Positions 40,528 to 51,423 of a stretch of DNA of 64,000 nt are shown here, one piece after another. Origin of the DNA: Linanthus parryae. Taxonomy: Eukaryota > Streptophyta > Magnoliopsida > Ericales > Polemoniaceae. The position numbers and the translations under genes are program-made. The number at the start of each line of letters is the position of its first letter. Position 1 is the stretch's first letter. The notes under the pieces are model-generated. The model was not told where the DNA came from. It did not search any database and saw nothing but the letters and a program-made list of their open reading frames with translations. The stretch is taken from assembly GCA_023055425.1 (NCBI GenBank), contig JALGPY010000005.1:3559501-3623500 (forward strand). The letters run 5' to 3'.

Positions 40528-41802
40528 ATGGATGCATATGCGGAAGAAAGTCGTAGAGTGGAATTCAATAGAATGAAAGCCCGTCGCGAAAGAAAGAAGC
40601 GCCCTATCGTAACTTGGACGAACACGGCCACGGACGAAGTACGTAGCGTCATAGATGATAGAGATGATAAGAAGATAAACAAGACGAAAAAGAAGAAGGG
40701 AAAGAACAACACGGTTGCAGCCCCGCAGGAGACCGTTGAAGATAAATTGGTTGCAGCCCAGCAGGAGACGGATGAAGTTAAATTGGTTGAAGCCAAGCTG
40801 CAGACCGATGAAGTTAAATTGGTTGACCGAGACAAGAAGATATTTTCATGTAATCGGGGTTACGATTTTGATTTGTCTGAGTGGATCGCATATAAAATAG
40901 ATCACGGTAGTCGGACGTACATAAACAAGCTGTCTGCACATACTAGAGGAATGATTAGAGCAATTATCAGTGAATACGTACAATGCAGTGCAGGCTGGGA
41001 CGAACAACTGCAATGAGCACTACAGAACCCTGAAAACTTCATCTTCAAGCGCCAAAAGGGCAGCTGGGACGTCCGTCATGATCCTCACGTAGAAAAAGAA
41101 ATTGACTTTGCATGTACAATATTGGCAGTGAACCTGAAGACTGACGATGCTTCTTCCATGGAGGGTCCGCCAGGAATGACAGGGTTGATCCATACCATCT
41201 TCAAGCATATTCTGAAGGGTGAAACCTATCCGGCTGACGTACAAGATTTGCACGACACTCTGAGCCACCACGATTCTGACCGGGTTATGAAATATCTGCC
41301 AATTTGCGTTGACCACTCGTCTATGTGGTCTGGGGAGGAGAGGATGGAAAAATTGTTACGAGTGTGCAGAGAATACCAAGCACAGAAGTATAAGCCCCCT
41401 AGTAATGGACATGCTAGCTGGGAAGATTGCATGAAGAAAACTAACCCCCTTGCAGGCACTACGGGTCATGCAACAAGGGACTGGAGAGACCTAATCCCTC
41501 CAGGTAAGGCACCCCGAGGCCACCCCTCTATCGCGTACTGTGCTATAAGAGTTTACGGAAGAAACGGAAACCGAAATTTTCGCAGTGGACCAAGGGCTAT
41601 GATGACACCACCGTGTCCTTTTACTTGTTCGTTAGGAACGCGTATGAACATCTTCGGAAGCCCTGCGACAACTACCTTAATCTCCAAGAGGAAAAGGACT
41701 GGCTCGACGGGGAGTACATTGAGAGTCAAATCATTGGTTTGTTCCCACGTTATTGGTGGATCTGATGGCCAATGCGTACGATATGAATTTACCGTTTTCT
41801 AA
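40528..41802 (+). pseudogene. Unrecognised ORF inside the GTCGAC element
   Basis: I do not recognise this protein. An acceptor-like CTATGTAG at 40505-40512 precedes an open frame whose first ATG is at 40528 (MDAYAEESRRVEF). The frame has a Lys/Arg-rich stretch (KKINKTKKKKGKNN), then three 12-residue repeats (VAAPQETVEDKL and variants), then a globular-looking part (YDFDLSEWIAYKID). TGA at 41014-41016 stops it, but the same frame is open to 41802 (FKRQKGSWDVRHDP, GMTGLIHTIFKHILKGE, SWEDCMKK). From about 41545 a different frame looks more protein-like (KFSQWTKGYDDTTVSFYLFV, then GEYIESQIIGLFP), suggesting a frameshift. It could be an element-encoded DNA-binding protein or a captured host gene piece; neither is proven. 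Confidence 0.45.
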
Positions 41803-42147
41803 GGTATGTTTCCCTCACCTCACCGATACGTACATACGTGCTATATTTATAAATTCATTAAATTAATATATACATGTATCTATCTTGTTTTGTTGGTGCA
41901 TGCAGTAACCTCCCGTGGAAGGAGTACGTGCAGCTAGCTAGCATATGATCGGCGAAGGATGAATTATAATAGTTTCTTTTTAGAGTTCATAGTTATTAAT
42001 TAGTTGTTTTATTGTTGGATTCTTAAAGTTCATGAATTTGTTGGTCTTGGATTCTTTAATTTAATGAATTTATCGTTTTCTAAGGTATTGTCTGGGTGCT
42101 TTAATTTCAAAGACAGCAGGGACAGAATGCAACAATTTCTGGCTGTT

Positions 42148-42262
42148 TAGTCGACTTCCACAGGTCGATCGTCGACAGCCGTTGCATGGTTACACAGAGA
42201 ACATGGACAGAGGGCATTATTTTTTGCCTTGTTTGTCGACTTCCCAGTGTTGACAGTCGACA
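42148..42262. repeat. GTCGAC array C
   Basis: Four GTCGAC cores occur as two pairs, each pair containing a variant core (GGTCGATCGTCGAC; TGTTGACAGTCGAC), about 430-540 bp from the right end of the element. It is sparser than arrays A and B. Confidence 0.7.
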
Positions 42263-42284
42263 GTTCGTCGTCAAAAACCCAGAA

Positions 42285-42465
42285 TTTTGTTCAATTTCAT
42301 ACCAATTTTGGTGTTTGTTCTTCGATTTCATACCAATTTTGGTGTTTGTTCTTCAATTTCATACCAATTTCATAGAAATAGTTTCAAAAAAAGTATCAAT
42401 TTCAAACAAATTTCTGGGTTCTTCGCCGGAGACGAAGAAATCTGGGTTCTTCGCCGGAGACGAAG
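42285..42465 (+). repeat. Two short tandem duplications near the element's right end
   Basis: A 31-bp unit with TTTCATACCAATTTTGGTG occurs about 2.5 times at 42292-42375. A 28-bp unit with GGGTTCTTCGCCGGAGACGA occurs twice at 42416-42465. Confidence 0.85.
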
Positions 42466-43353
42466 AAGACGGGCCTGTGAAGAAGAAGAGACGATCTTGG
42501 CTATCTTGCCTGTGAAGAAGAAGAAGACACGACGAAGGTTGTCTGGGTCTGGGTTCGTCAATTTGTTTCACAGAAGGGAAGAGAGAGAGAAGTTTTTATT
42601 TTTTTTGGATTTTTGTTAAGTAAATTAAGATTTTCAGTATAATTACACTTATTACCCTTAAACACCAACTCCTTAATTGTTGGTGCTTCTCGGCAGTGGA
42701 AAAGCCTTCTGGCCAATTCTTTCGAAAATGCTCTTCCTCCGGTCAAAACCTAGCTTTCTCGCCTCACGACGCATCATTACTCATCTGTGGATTAATCGCA
42801 ATTCAGTTCCGGCGACGCATTTCTTCTCAACGGAGGAGTCGTGTATTGAAGACGGAAAAGATAACCGGAACCCTACCGAGAAGGCAGAGCTAACCGGAAC
42901 CCTCCTCAAAAGGTATGGCTTTTCCAACGTCCAAATCTCCAAAGTTCGTACTCTCTACCCTCACATCTTCAATTCCCTCCACCCCGAGAAGACCCTTTTG
43001 CCTAAGTTGGACTTCCTTCGTGGTCTAGGTTTCTCCGACACCGACCTCCCTCGCTTTATCTGTTCCACCCCATATCTGTTAAGTCGTAGTTTGCAGAACC
43101 AGATCGTCCCTGTTTACAGTTTCATGAAAGACTTATTTTCATTATCTGATGATGAGATTGTCCTCAACATGTTAAAACGCAACCCCATAATCCTTGGATA
43201 TAGCGGCGAGAAGAGGATTGCTCCCAATATAGCCGCATTGAGAGCAGCTGGGGTTCCCCAGAAGCAAATCTTGTATCTCATGCGTTGGGGTTCTACAGTA
43301 TTGGTGTCCTTGTCTCTGGGGGAGAGTATTAAAAGGGCTACTGAAATGGGGTT

Positions 43354-46300
43354 TGTAATAAACCATTTTTCTAAGACACGTTAGCATGTTAACAATGTGT
43401 GATTATATGTTAATATTTTGTTTAATGTTTGACAATTAGCTCATGCTCATGCAAAATTATGAATACCCCGTTCTTGTGTAATTAAAAATATGGTTGGAGG
43501 CATTATGTTCTTATTTGAGCTTCATCCTCTAAAGTATGCGATAAATGGATTATGTGCATAATCGTGTATAAATGTATTTTCCGTGTAGAGTGCTATCGTT
43601 ATTTGTGTAAGACGTAACTCCTATATATATAAGTTGTGTATCTTTTTCCTAAGTGAAAATATTATGTTCTAAATGAATGTTTCATGTTATGTGTTTCATT
43701 GCGTAGACGAGACTTGTAAATAGTAGATGTCGAAACAAATATTAAGTTTTATGTGTGTTAGATTTAGAAATTATAATGTAGTTAAAAATAATATTAGGGA
43801 CCTTCATGCAATAAGATTTTAGACAATTAAAAATTAGTTGAAAAAAATTATAAGATGTTATAGGAGTACTTGATCATGTGGTGTTCATGCTAGTAACTAG
43901 GACACTTGCATTATAAGAGACACTAGAGAATAAATTAGAAGCACAAAAGATAGTCTAAGTGGTACAATTGTTGCATCAAATAAATTCCAACCCATGTGCA
44001 TGAACTACCATCACCACTTGTCACTCCACTACCACCACATGTCACTCTCACCCCATTTCTTTCTCCTCCTCCTTCAAACCCATCCGTACCTCTCTTCTCT
44101 TCTCTATTCTCTTATGAAATTATTTCCCCCATTGTAGCTACCATGTCCTAACTCTTCTCAAAATCCCCAAAATTGGAAGATCAACCCTCATTTCTTCACA
44201 ATTTCTACCAAGTTATGCTAGGATATCCATATTAGGAGGTTAGGAAGCTCAAGAACAACCTCACTATCATCATTTTTAAGGTAAAAATTCATCTTGTTGT
44301 GGTTTAATTTTCACCTCTTTCATCTAGATTATACATGCATGTCATCGAAAATATGTTTGTTGCAAGATTCATGTAAGAAAATGTCATGGATTGTGATGTG
44401 TATGTGATTTAGGCATTTTTTTTAGTGTAATTTCACATCTTGCTAGAAAATTTCTTACATGCAACAAGTTTGAGCTATGGAAAATCACAAAACTCATGTT
44501 TTGAGCCTATTTTCACAAAATCGGGAAAATTATTTAAGCATTTCAGAAAATTATGAAAAATTTACAGTTTGTGTATTCTTATGTTATGTTTCTACAGTAA
44601 AAATTTAAGAATCATTGGAGTTATTTTTCATTTTTAATCGGCAAAATACATGTTCTGTTTTAACAAGCTGTCCAACCCCAGATCAGTGCGGTTTTTAATG
44701 AATTTCATGTACTTATTCTTCTCCAAATATCACCAAATTTGGATATATTATTCCCATAAATGTTAGCTACCTACTGTTAAAATTCTATAATTTTTGGAAT
44801 TATTATGAATATTTTATGAATTTATTCCCAAGACCGCTTTTCAGCCTCTGTTTTACACCTAAACAACTCTGAAAGTTAATGTTTAAAAATACTTAAAAGT
44901 TATTATAATTTTTGATATTTTTATATGTTATCAGTGAACTCTTTATCTATGTTATGTAAAATTTTGAGGTCCCAAATAATTATTTTGAGTCACCTATGAA
45001 TTTTTTTACTAGCAATAGTTACAATTTTCTAATAAGCATGATTTAGAAGTTGTCTAGTTTCTTAGATCTATCTTGTGTAAGGTACTTTTCGATCAACATT
45101 TGTCATCTTGAATTTATGTGTTGCATTAGACATGTCATATGCATCTAATCAGAAGTACAAGGTTCTAGATATGAATATGAGAAAAGTTAGTTTATTTGCA
45201 TTCATAAGACTAGTATCATTTAGCTTAGTGATTTAGTCATGTTCTATGTTTGGAATGATTTCATGCTAAGTGATTATGTGCTATGTTTGAATGAGTTCAT
45301 GCTAAGTGATTATGTGCTATGTTTGAATGAGTTCATGCTAAGTGATTATGTGCTATGTTTGAATGAGTTCATGCTAAGTGATTATGTGATATGTTTGGAA
45401 TGCTTTCGTGCTAAGTGATCATATATGTGATTTGTAGCATCATTTGCTAGTTATGTGACGACGGAGTTGATGATCACATCCTTAAAGATGATGGAAATTG
45501 AACTAGGAAATGTTAAGTAAATGGATTAAGCTCGCAAGGTGAGTTACCCTACCTCCCGAAGTTTGTACCGAACCTCAACTTTCTTACAAGCTTACGTATG
45601 TTCATGTCGTCCATATTATTATGTATGTATGCTTTCTTTACTCAAGTAAAATGTGTATGCCCCATGGATGCTAACAAAGAAAATTAACGTTTTATAAGAT
45701 AAAACACGTTTTCAGAAAGGCCACAATTACCGTAGTGAAACCCCCTGTCGGGTATAGGCAGGCTACGACCCTTTTGCCGGGGCAATATAAAACGGCACGC
45801 GTCGCCTCACGAGCCGTCGCGATGGACATGTCCCTACGTTATGTTAAGTCACGAAGGTTATCACGGGCCATAAGATAAGAAATTAAGAAAACACGTTTAT
45901 GTATGATACGGTCTCTACGCGAGACAAAGCAAGGTTCCTATTTGGAACAATATGATTTCACATGATACAAGTTATGCTTTACGTTACGCTTTCTTTACGA
46001 TACAAGTTATGCTTTATGAATGTCTTTATCTTTTCAAGTATCACAAGTATATGTATGTATGTATGTATGTATGACTATGATTTATGTTCATGTCGCTCCA
46101 TGGGAAAGTTAGCCTCTTTTAGTTTTCAAACCTACGGAGGGGCGTAGATGTAACTCACTGAGCTAGTTGAGCTCACCCCTTTAAAATTAACTTTCTTTTC
46201 AGGTTATAAGGACACGTAAGAAGCAAGAAATAGCTTGACGTTAACTTCATGTGTTGGCTTGTGGGACTGATGATGTTTATGTGCTTAAATGTTGCAAATA

Positions 46301-46709
46301 TGTTAGGCGACTTAGAGAAATTTTACAATACATGTTCTTAACTTTTTGTTAGAATGTAAAATTTATGTAATTATGTATACACGACGTTGTATGAGCCCTT
46401 GTATGATACTTAGAACATTTCCCGAAGTTTATGCTCTACTTACGTTATGAGTCGAGAGGACTAAATGATATTTATTTTCAAGTTTCAACTTTCTTTTCTT
46501 TACAATTCAAATTGTTCATCAAAACGACCCCAAGTGAATTTGTTATTTACGCTTCCGCAAAGTTATTTTTAGGAAACTTTACCACGAGTTTTTCAAATTA
46601 ACTTATTTAGCCTCTCGACGTCACGGCCGCACCGGCATGTCGCGCCCTCCTCCCGTTAACACAAGTTTTATTAATCGCTAATCGGGGTCGGCGGGAGGGG
46701 GATGTGACA
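43354..46709. mobile_element. Solo LTR, 3.36 kb, inside mTERF copy 4
   Basis: The insertion starts TGTAATAAACC and ends GATGTGACA, giving TGT..ACA termini, and is flanked by a 5-bp duplication GGGTT (43349-43353 and 46710-46714). No gag or pol sequence is present. Long LTRs of this size and lack of coding are typical of some Gypsy lineages such as Tekay/Del, so a solo LTR made by LTR-LTR recombination is the simplest reading. Orientation is uncertain: a TATATATA lies near 43625, and a pyrimidine-rich leader-like stretch followed by AAG/GTAAAA near 44278 favours plus, but this is weak. Confidence 0.72.
45238..45420 (+). repeat. 36-bp tandem repeat inside the solo LTR
   Basis: About five units contain ATGCTAAGTGATTATGTG and ATGTTTGAATGAGTTC. 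The central three are nearly identical; the outer ones have diverged. Confidence 0.9.
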
Positions 46710-47338
46710 GGGTTGGATCCCAACAAGTTGTCCTTTGTTGATGCAATCACAATGTTCACTCAAATGACCAAGTTGACATGGGATAAGAAGATGGAAGTTT
46801 ACCGAATGTGGTTTGTCTGATGCCCAGATTCTCAACGCATTCAGGTTGCACCCAAAATTTTTGTCTTTGTATGAGGAAAACATAGTGCAGACAATGGATT
46901 TCGTCGTAAAAAAGATGGGTTGACAGCCAGTTGATCTTGCCCTGGAATCCGACTGTGCTCTGTTATAGTTTAGAGAAGAGGATCATTCCCCGATGTAGGG
47001 TTGTTAGATATCTACAGGGAAAAGGGTTGTTAAGGAAAAGCATCTCCTTGGGTAGTTTCTTACTCAAGACGGAAAGAGATTTCATAGACAAGTTTGTGAA
47101 TAAATACAAGGATGATGTCCCTGGCCTCATGTATATTTATTTAGCTAAAACTATCATTCCTCCTCCTCAAGAACCAATACCTTGATCAAGTGACGCCTCT
47201 CCTACCCTCGTGGAAAAGGGATGGAGGAGAACCGTTGTTGAACAAGTGGCAACTCTTATGGAACTTCACTTGGAGCTCTTGTTTTACTTCTCGTATGTTG
47301 CAGTTGTAGATAAACGATGAGGTTTGGAATCATAAAAC

Positions 47339-47837
47339 TGTTAGGAAATCTGGAAATTTCCTTGCTGTGAGGTGAACCCACTGCGATATGTGATAACAAG
47401 TGCAGAAAGTGAACACAAGGATTTACGTGGTTCAGCCCAAAGAATGGCTTACATCCACGGTGCAAAGAGTGCTACTTCACTGAACAAATGAGAGAAGGTT
47501 ACAATGTTTGCGATAGAGAACTAATCTCTCAAGGTAACCTATGCAATTCTCTCGGCTATTTTGTTCTACTGCAATTTCTCACTCTCTCACTTGCTATATC
47601 AAACTGCTAACAAGTTTCTCAATTTATAGACTAACACAGCCTACAAATTTGACTACGGAGGAGACAAGATTATGCCTCCGCGATTCATGAGTCGTCCAAG
47701 GACTTTTGCGTTTCACAGTTGTGATTTAGGATTTCGTCGAGCCGACCAAATCTGCAATAACTCCGCCGCTAAAGCTACAGTTCCGAACTTGACAAATGCG
47801 GTTGCTCAATTTCTGAGCCACGTGCTAAACGTTAACA
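47339..47837 (-). repeat. 3' LTR of the Copia element (minus orientation)
   Basis: 499 bp, from TGTTAGGAAATC to GTTAACA on the plus strand. Confidence 0.93.
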
Positions 47838-48395
47838 ATCTCCACCTTGGCGAATAAATTTCTAGCTCCAATGCGACATACTTCCATGTGTCATCTTGCA
47901 AAGGTCTCCACCTTGATGCAAACGACTCCAACATTCTGCAATTCTCTTTTGGCTTTTGCCAACCCCTCGAAGAGGTAGCATTGACTCCAATTCACCATCA
48001 AAGTCTGCAATGCCAATTCATTTGTCCGCCGTGCCTACAGAGAAAGTGCAATTCTGCAATTTAAATTTGCAATTCAGGCTAACATACTTCATATCGACTT
48101 AGTCGGCGAGACTTCTTCGTTGTCGATTCATGCGATTTCCTGCGATCCCCTTGCAATTTTAATAGCCTTGCGATTCATTTGCTTCGAAGCTTCAATTCTT
48201 TTTGGTGGATTCATAGGGGTTCTTGCAACTCCACCTGCAATGCAATTATACAATTACTTTTATATGCAATGGGCTTCAGTGACTTGTACATTCTGGTATC
48301 AAGTCTGCAATACAATCTCCTCCTGCAATATTCTGGAGTAGTGGTCAACAAACCCATGCTAATTGCCCATAGTAGCTGGGTTGTTGTGCAATCTT

Positions 48396-49826
48396 CTATA
48401 AGTTCTCAGCAGCCCCGAAGAGCTCGTGCATCTCCAACCCTTGCAATCTTGCCTCGCCTGCAATATCGAGCATCTTGAGACAAATGCTGAGTGCGTTGGG
48501 AATTTCAGAACCAGCTGTTGCTACTCGATCAACTTTGGTGTTTCCCTGCAGAAAGTATAAATTATTCTTTCGAATAACCTGCAATATGATTCGGGTACCT
48601 CTTGCGATTTTGATAATCCCAGCCTGCATAGTGATCTTGAGACCCTTGGCCTCTAGAGCGCCTAAGGAAATCAAGTTCTTCTTCAACTCGGGCACATACA
48701 ATACATTCGACAATTTTCGAACCTTTCCGTTATGCAATTCCAGCTGAATTGTGCCCACTCCCTTCTTCTCGCATGCAATATTGTTCCCCATCGACACTGT
48801 ACCACTGCACCCCAATTCCAATTTCATAAACATCCTTTTATCCGGGCAAATGTGATGGGAACAACCAGAGTTGAGTATCCATTCGTCGGAAGCGCAATCA
48901 TCTGTGGTAGTAAGCACAAAGTCTGTATCATCTTCTGCGATTTGTGCCGAGTTTGCATCTTTTCCCTTGTTGTTCGTCAATTCGGGGCAATCTTTCTTCC
49001 AGTTTCCCTTCTGAAAACAAAAGGAACACTCGTCTTTTGCTGGAATTCTTCTGCCATCTTTGGAGAGTATTCCGCTTCGAAATTTGCCTCTATGCGATTG
49101 GTTCTTGTTATATGATCCATTCCTTACCACCAAGACTTCAGATCTATCATTCTGAATCTCCTTGTCTTTTCTACGGAACTCATTATTCATCAATGCATCT
49201 GACACATCCTTGTATGCGATTGAATCTCTTCCGTAGAGCAGGGTTGTTGCAAAGTGATCATACTCATCGGGTAAGGAACATAACAAAACCATTGCTTTAT
49301 CCTCATCCTTAATGTCTTCATCCAGGTTAAGTAAATCCACAATTAACCTATTGAACTCATTAAGATGATCCACCATACGCGTACCTTGTTTGTACTGAAA
49401 ACGAAACAACTTCCGCTTCATGTACAGCCGATTCTGAATGCTTTTCATCATGTACTTGTCTTCTAGCTTCTTCCATAACGCTTTCGCCATGGTTTCTCTC
49501 ATGACAAAGTACTTCAGCTGCTTTGCGATGCAAAGACGAATGGATCCACATGCCATTCGATTCAAATTCGTCCAATCCGATTCCTCCATGTCAGCAGGCT
49601 TGTCTTCGAGGGCTACATGCAATCCCTGTTGGACTAAGACGTCCATGACCTCGCACTGCCACATTCCAAAGTTTTTGCGTCCGTCAAATTTCTCCACCTC
49701 GAACTTTGCATTTGAAACCGCCATTCTCATTGCACCTGCTTTGGATCCAGTTGACGCTGTGGTGGTTGTCTGTGTCTCTGAACCTGATGATGCAATAGGT
49801 TCTGAAACTGCTTCTGTATCTGACAT
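48396..49826 (-). CDS. Copia Gag with inactive protease remnant
   Basis: This open frame of 476 codons starts MSDTEAVSEP. It contains the Copia gag region (KFDGRKNFGMWQ, about residues 43-55; LVDLLNLDEDIKDEDKAMVL-like stretch, about 165-185). The zinc knuckle reads CSFCFQKGNWKKDC near residue 267, where the conserved His is Asn. The protease motif reads WILNSGCSHH near residue 319, where the catalytic Asp of the D-S-G motif is Asn. The frame ends in the pre-integrase linker (GLEMHELFGAAENL) and stops. It may still encode a capsid-like protein, but it cannot process itself and has reduced zinc binding. Any mobility would need proteins from an intact relative. Confidence 0.85.
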   Translation of the reverse strand: MSDTEAVSEPIASSGSETQTTTTASTGSKAGAMRMAVSNAKFEVEKFDGRKNFGMWQCEVMDVLVQQGLHVALEDKPADMEESDWTNLNRMACGSIRLCIAKQLKYFVMRETMAKALWKKLEDKYMMKSIQNRLYMKRKLFRFQYKQGTRMVDHLNEFNRLIVDLLNLDEDIKDEDKAMVLLCSLPDEYDHFATTLLYGRDSIAYKDVSDALMNNEFRRKDKEIQNDRSEVLVVRNGSYNKNQSHRGKFRSGILSKDGRRIPAKDECSFCFQKGNWKKDCPELTNNKGKDANSAQIAEDDTDFVLTTTDDCASDEWILNSGCSHHICPDKRMFMKLELGCSGTVSMGNNIACEKKGVGTIQLELHNGKVRKLSNVLYVPELKKNLISLGALEAKGLKITMQAGIIKIARGTRIILQVIRKNNLYFLQGNTKVDRVATAGSEIPNALSICLKMLDIAGEARLQGLEMHELFGAAENL

Positions 49827-50558
49827 TCACCCGTCGACTGATAAATGGCCAATTTATCAATATGCAATACTTTCTTGAGTTTCAGCGAGTTTGAAACGCC
49901 AATAACTCCGGATGGTCAGATAAATATCTCGAGTGAGAAACTTAAAGGACAATGCAATTTCTCCAAAATTATTAAAATTTGGACTGCACAAGTGGTGTAA
50001 CAATCACACCAAATAGCTTCTTGTGACTATGAGTCACCACTCCAACAGATGCATTCACGTGGGAGAAAACTAACAATTGAGCCAAGCATTAAATGCTCAT
50101 GTCTTTTTGTCTCCAAGGATTAAATGCACGTTGTTGGTTGCTTTTGACTTTCAATAAAAATGAGCTTTCACTACTTCAGATTTTCACTTGTTCTCATCAG
50201 AGAAACTCTCTGAAGTGAAATGGAGCTCCACCAAGCGGCAACTCTGCTGCCTATTCTTCTTGGTTTCCCTTACTTTTTCCGATGGGAAAAAAAGGAGTTC
50301 AGCTCTGTTCGGTCAGAGAAGCAAACAATAGGTACGTGACCCCCTTTTTTTCTTTTTGGTGTTGTTCGCCTTCTCGTCTGGAGCTGCTTCTTTCTCCGGA
50401 AAATAATTTCGACTTCGCCGCAAAATTATAATCTGACTCTGATTTTGCAATTTATTTCAATGTTCCTATTTTCCTTTGAGAAAAAAATATGAAACAAAGA
50501 AATCTCAACTTCTTTGTCGGAAAAAATTCCGACTGCAATGCCAGAAAACTGCAATTTT

Positions 50559-50572
50559 TGGCTCTGATACCA
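50559..50572 (-). promoter_or_regulatory. Primer binding site of the Copia element
   Basis: The minus strand reads TGGTATCAGAGCCA directly after the 5' LTR end, complementary to initiator methionine tRNA. Confidence 0.88.
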
Positions 50573-50574
50573 AT

Positions 50575-51073
50575 TGTTAGGAAATCTGGCAATTTCCTTG
50601 CTGTGTGGTGAACCCACTGTGATATGCGATAAGAAGAGCAGAAAGTGAACACAAGGATTTACGTGGTTCAGCCCAAAGAATGGCTTACATCCACGGTGCA
50701 AAGAGTGCTACTTCACTGAACAAATGAGAGAAGGTTACAATGTTTGCGATAGAGAACTAATCTCTTAAGGTAACCTATGCAATTCTCTCTGCTATTTTGT
50801 TCTACTGCAATTTCTCACTCTCTCACTTGCTATATCAAACTGCTAACAAGTTTCTCAATTTATAGACTAACACAGCCTACAAATTTGACTACGGAGGAGA
50901 CAAGATTTTGCCTCCGCGATTCATGAGACGTCCAAGGACTTTTGCGTTTCACAGTTGTGATTTTGGATTTCGTCGAGCCGACCAAATCTGCAATAACTCC
51001 GCCGCTAAAGCTACAGTTCCGAACTTGAATAACGCGGTTGCTCAATTTCTGAGCCACGTGCTAAACGTTAACA
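50575..51073 (-). repeat. 5' LTR of the Copia element (minus orientation)
   Basis: 499 bp, the same length as its partner, with scattered substitutions. Confidence 0.93.
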
Positions 51074-51078
51074 AAAAC

Positions 51079-51423
51079 CATTGTCCTTTATTACGATGTA
51101 TGTATGACTCTGCACATCTTCAGATTTCGCTTCCAAATGCATTTTTCTCAATGAAACGCCATGTCTTTTGTAGCCGTCATGTTTTTCCGAGATTTGATGT
51201 CATTTAGAGTTCCATCTCAGAACAATAGAAGTGTCTCTTTCATAATTGGATCGAATTGAATTCCTGAACTTCCAAAACAAACAAAAAAACAATTATGCAA
51301 ACTTTGTTTTGTACAAGTCTTACTAGGTCTTTGTCTAGTGGTGAAAGGAGAGAGCTTCCTGTTATCATGAGACTGAACTCTCTATATTTTACTTAAGTAG
51401 TTAGTTAGTGGATATGGCTCACT
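51079..51423. other. 3' flank of mTERF copy 4
   Basis: No gene. The sequence corresponds to flank segments of copies 1 and 3 (ACAATAGAA near 51218; GTTATCATGAGA near 51361). Confidence 0.5.

Larger units (their letters stand above)
38604..42688. mobile_element. Unclassified element-like segment with GTCGAC arrays
   Basis: An 11-bp inverted repeat bounds this 4.1-kb segment: AAGCACCAACA at 38604-38614 and TGTTGGTGCTT at 42678-42688. Three arrays rich in the palindrome GTCGAC lie inside (near each end and one third in), built on a roughly 21-bp period. Several other short tandem duplications and one broken ORF of about 430 codons lie between. Subterminal arrays of short, partly palindromic motifs are a known trait of CACTA (En/Spm) and some hAT elements, where transposase binds them, but the ends are not CACTA. 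I find no clear target duplication and no known transposase motif. The right end lies only about 40 bp before the mTERF copy 4 ATG. Element status is inferred. Confidence 0.45.
42728..47188 (+). pseudogene. mTERF copy 4, split by a solo LTR and mutated
   Basis: The 5' half runs from the ATG at 42728 to 43353 with an organelle presequence (MLFLRSKPSFLASRRIITHL), HFFSTEES, LLKRYGFSNVQISKV, LLPKLDFL and the next repeats. It is one clean open frame. At 43353 it is interrupted by a 3356-bp solo LTR. The coding sequence resumes at 46710 (5-bp duplication GGGTT) with DPNKL-type sequence as in copy 1. The 3' half has a frameshift near 46805, TGA at the Trp position of KMGW (about 46919-46921), another frameshift near 46940, then reads RKSISLGSFLLKTERDFIDK to a TGA near 47185. 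The gene cannot make a full product, although the intact 5' half could give a truncated one. Confidence 0.88.
47339..51073 (-). mobile_element. Non-autonomous Ty1/Copia element
   Basis: Two 499-bp LTRs (47339-47837, 50575-51073) with TGTTAG and TAACA ends flank about 2.7 kb. The 5-bp duplication AAAAC lies at 47334-47338 and 51074-51078. The element reads on the minus strand: the primer site TGGTATCAGAGCCA follows the 50575-51073 LTR, and a purine tract (CCAAGGTGGAGA) precedes the other. Only a gag-protease region remains; integrase, RT and RNase H are gone. The LTRs differ at roughly 15 positions (about 3%), so it is older than the Gypsy element at 7073. Its target is the 3' flank of mTERF copy 4: the empty site is seen in the paralogous flank near 35232-35245. 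Confidence 0.93.

Noticed and set aside
43354..46709. Complete LTR retrotransposon in mTERF copy 4
   Set aside because: No second LTR, primer site, gag or pol; a solo LTR explains the ends and the 5-bp duplication.
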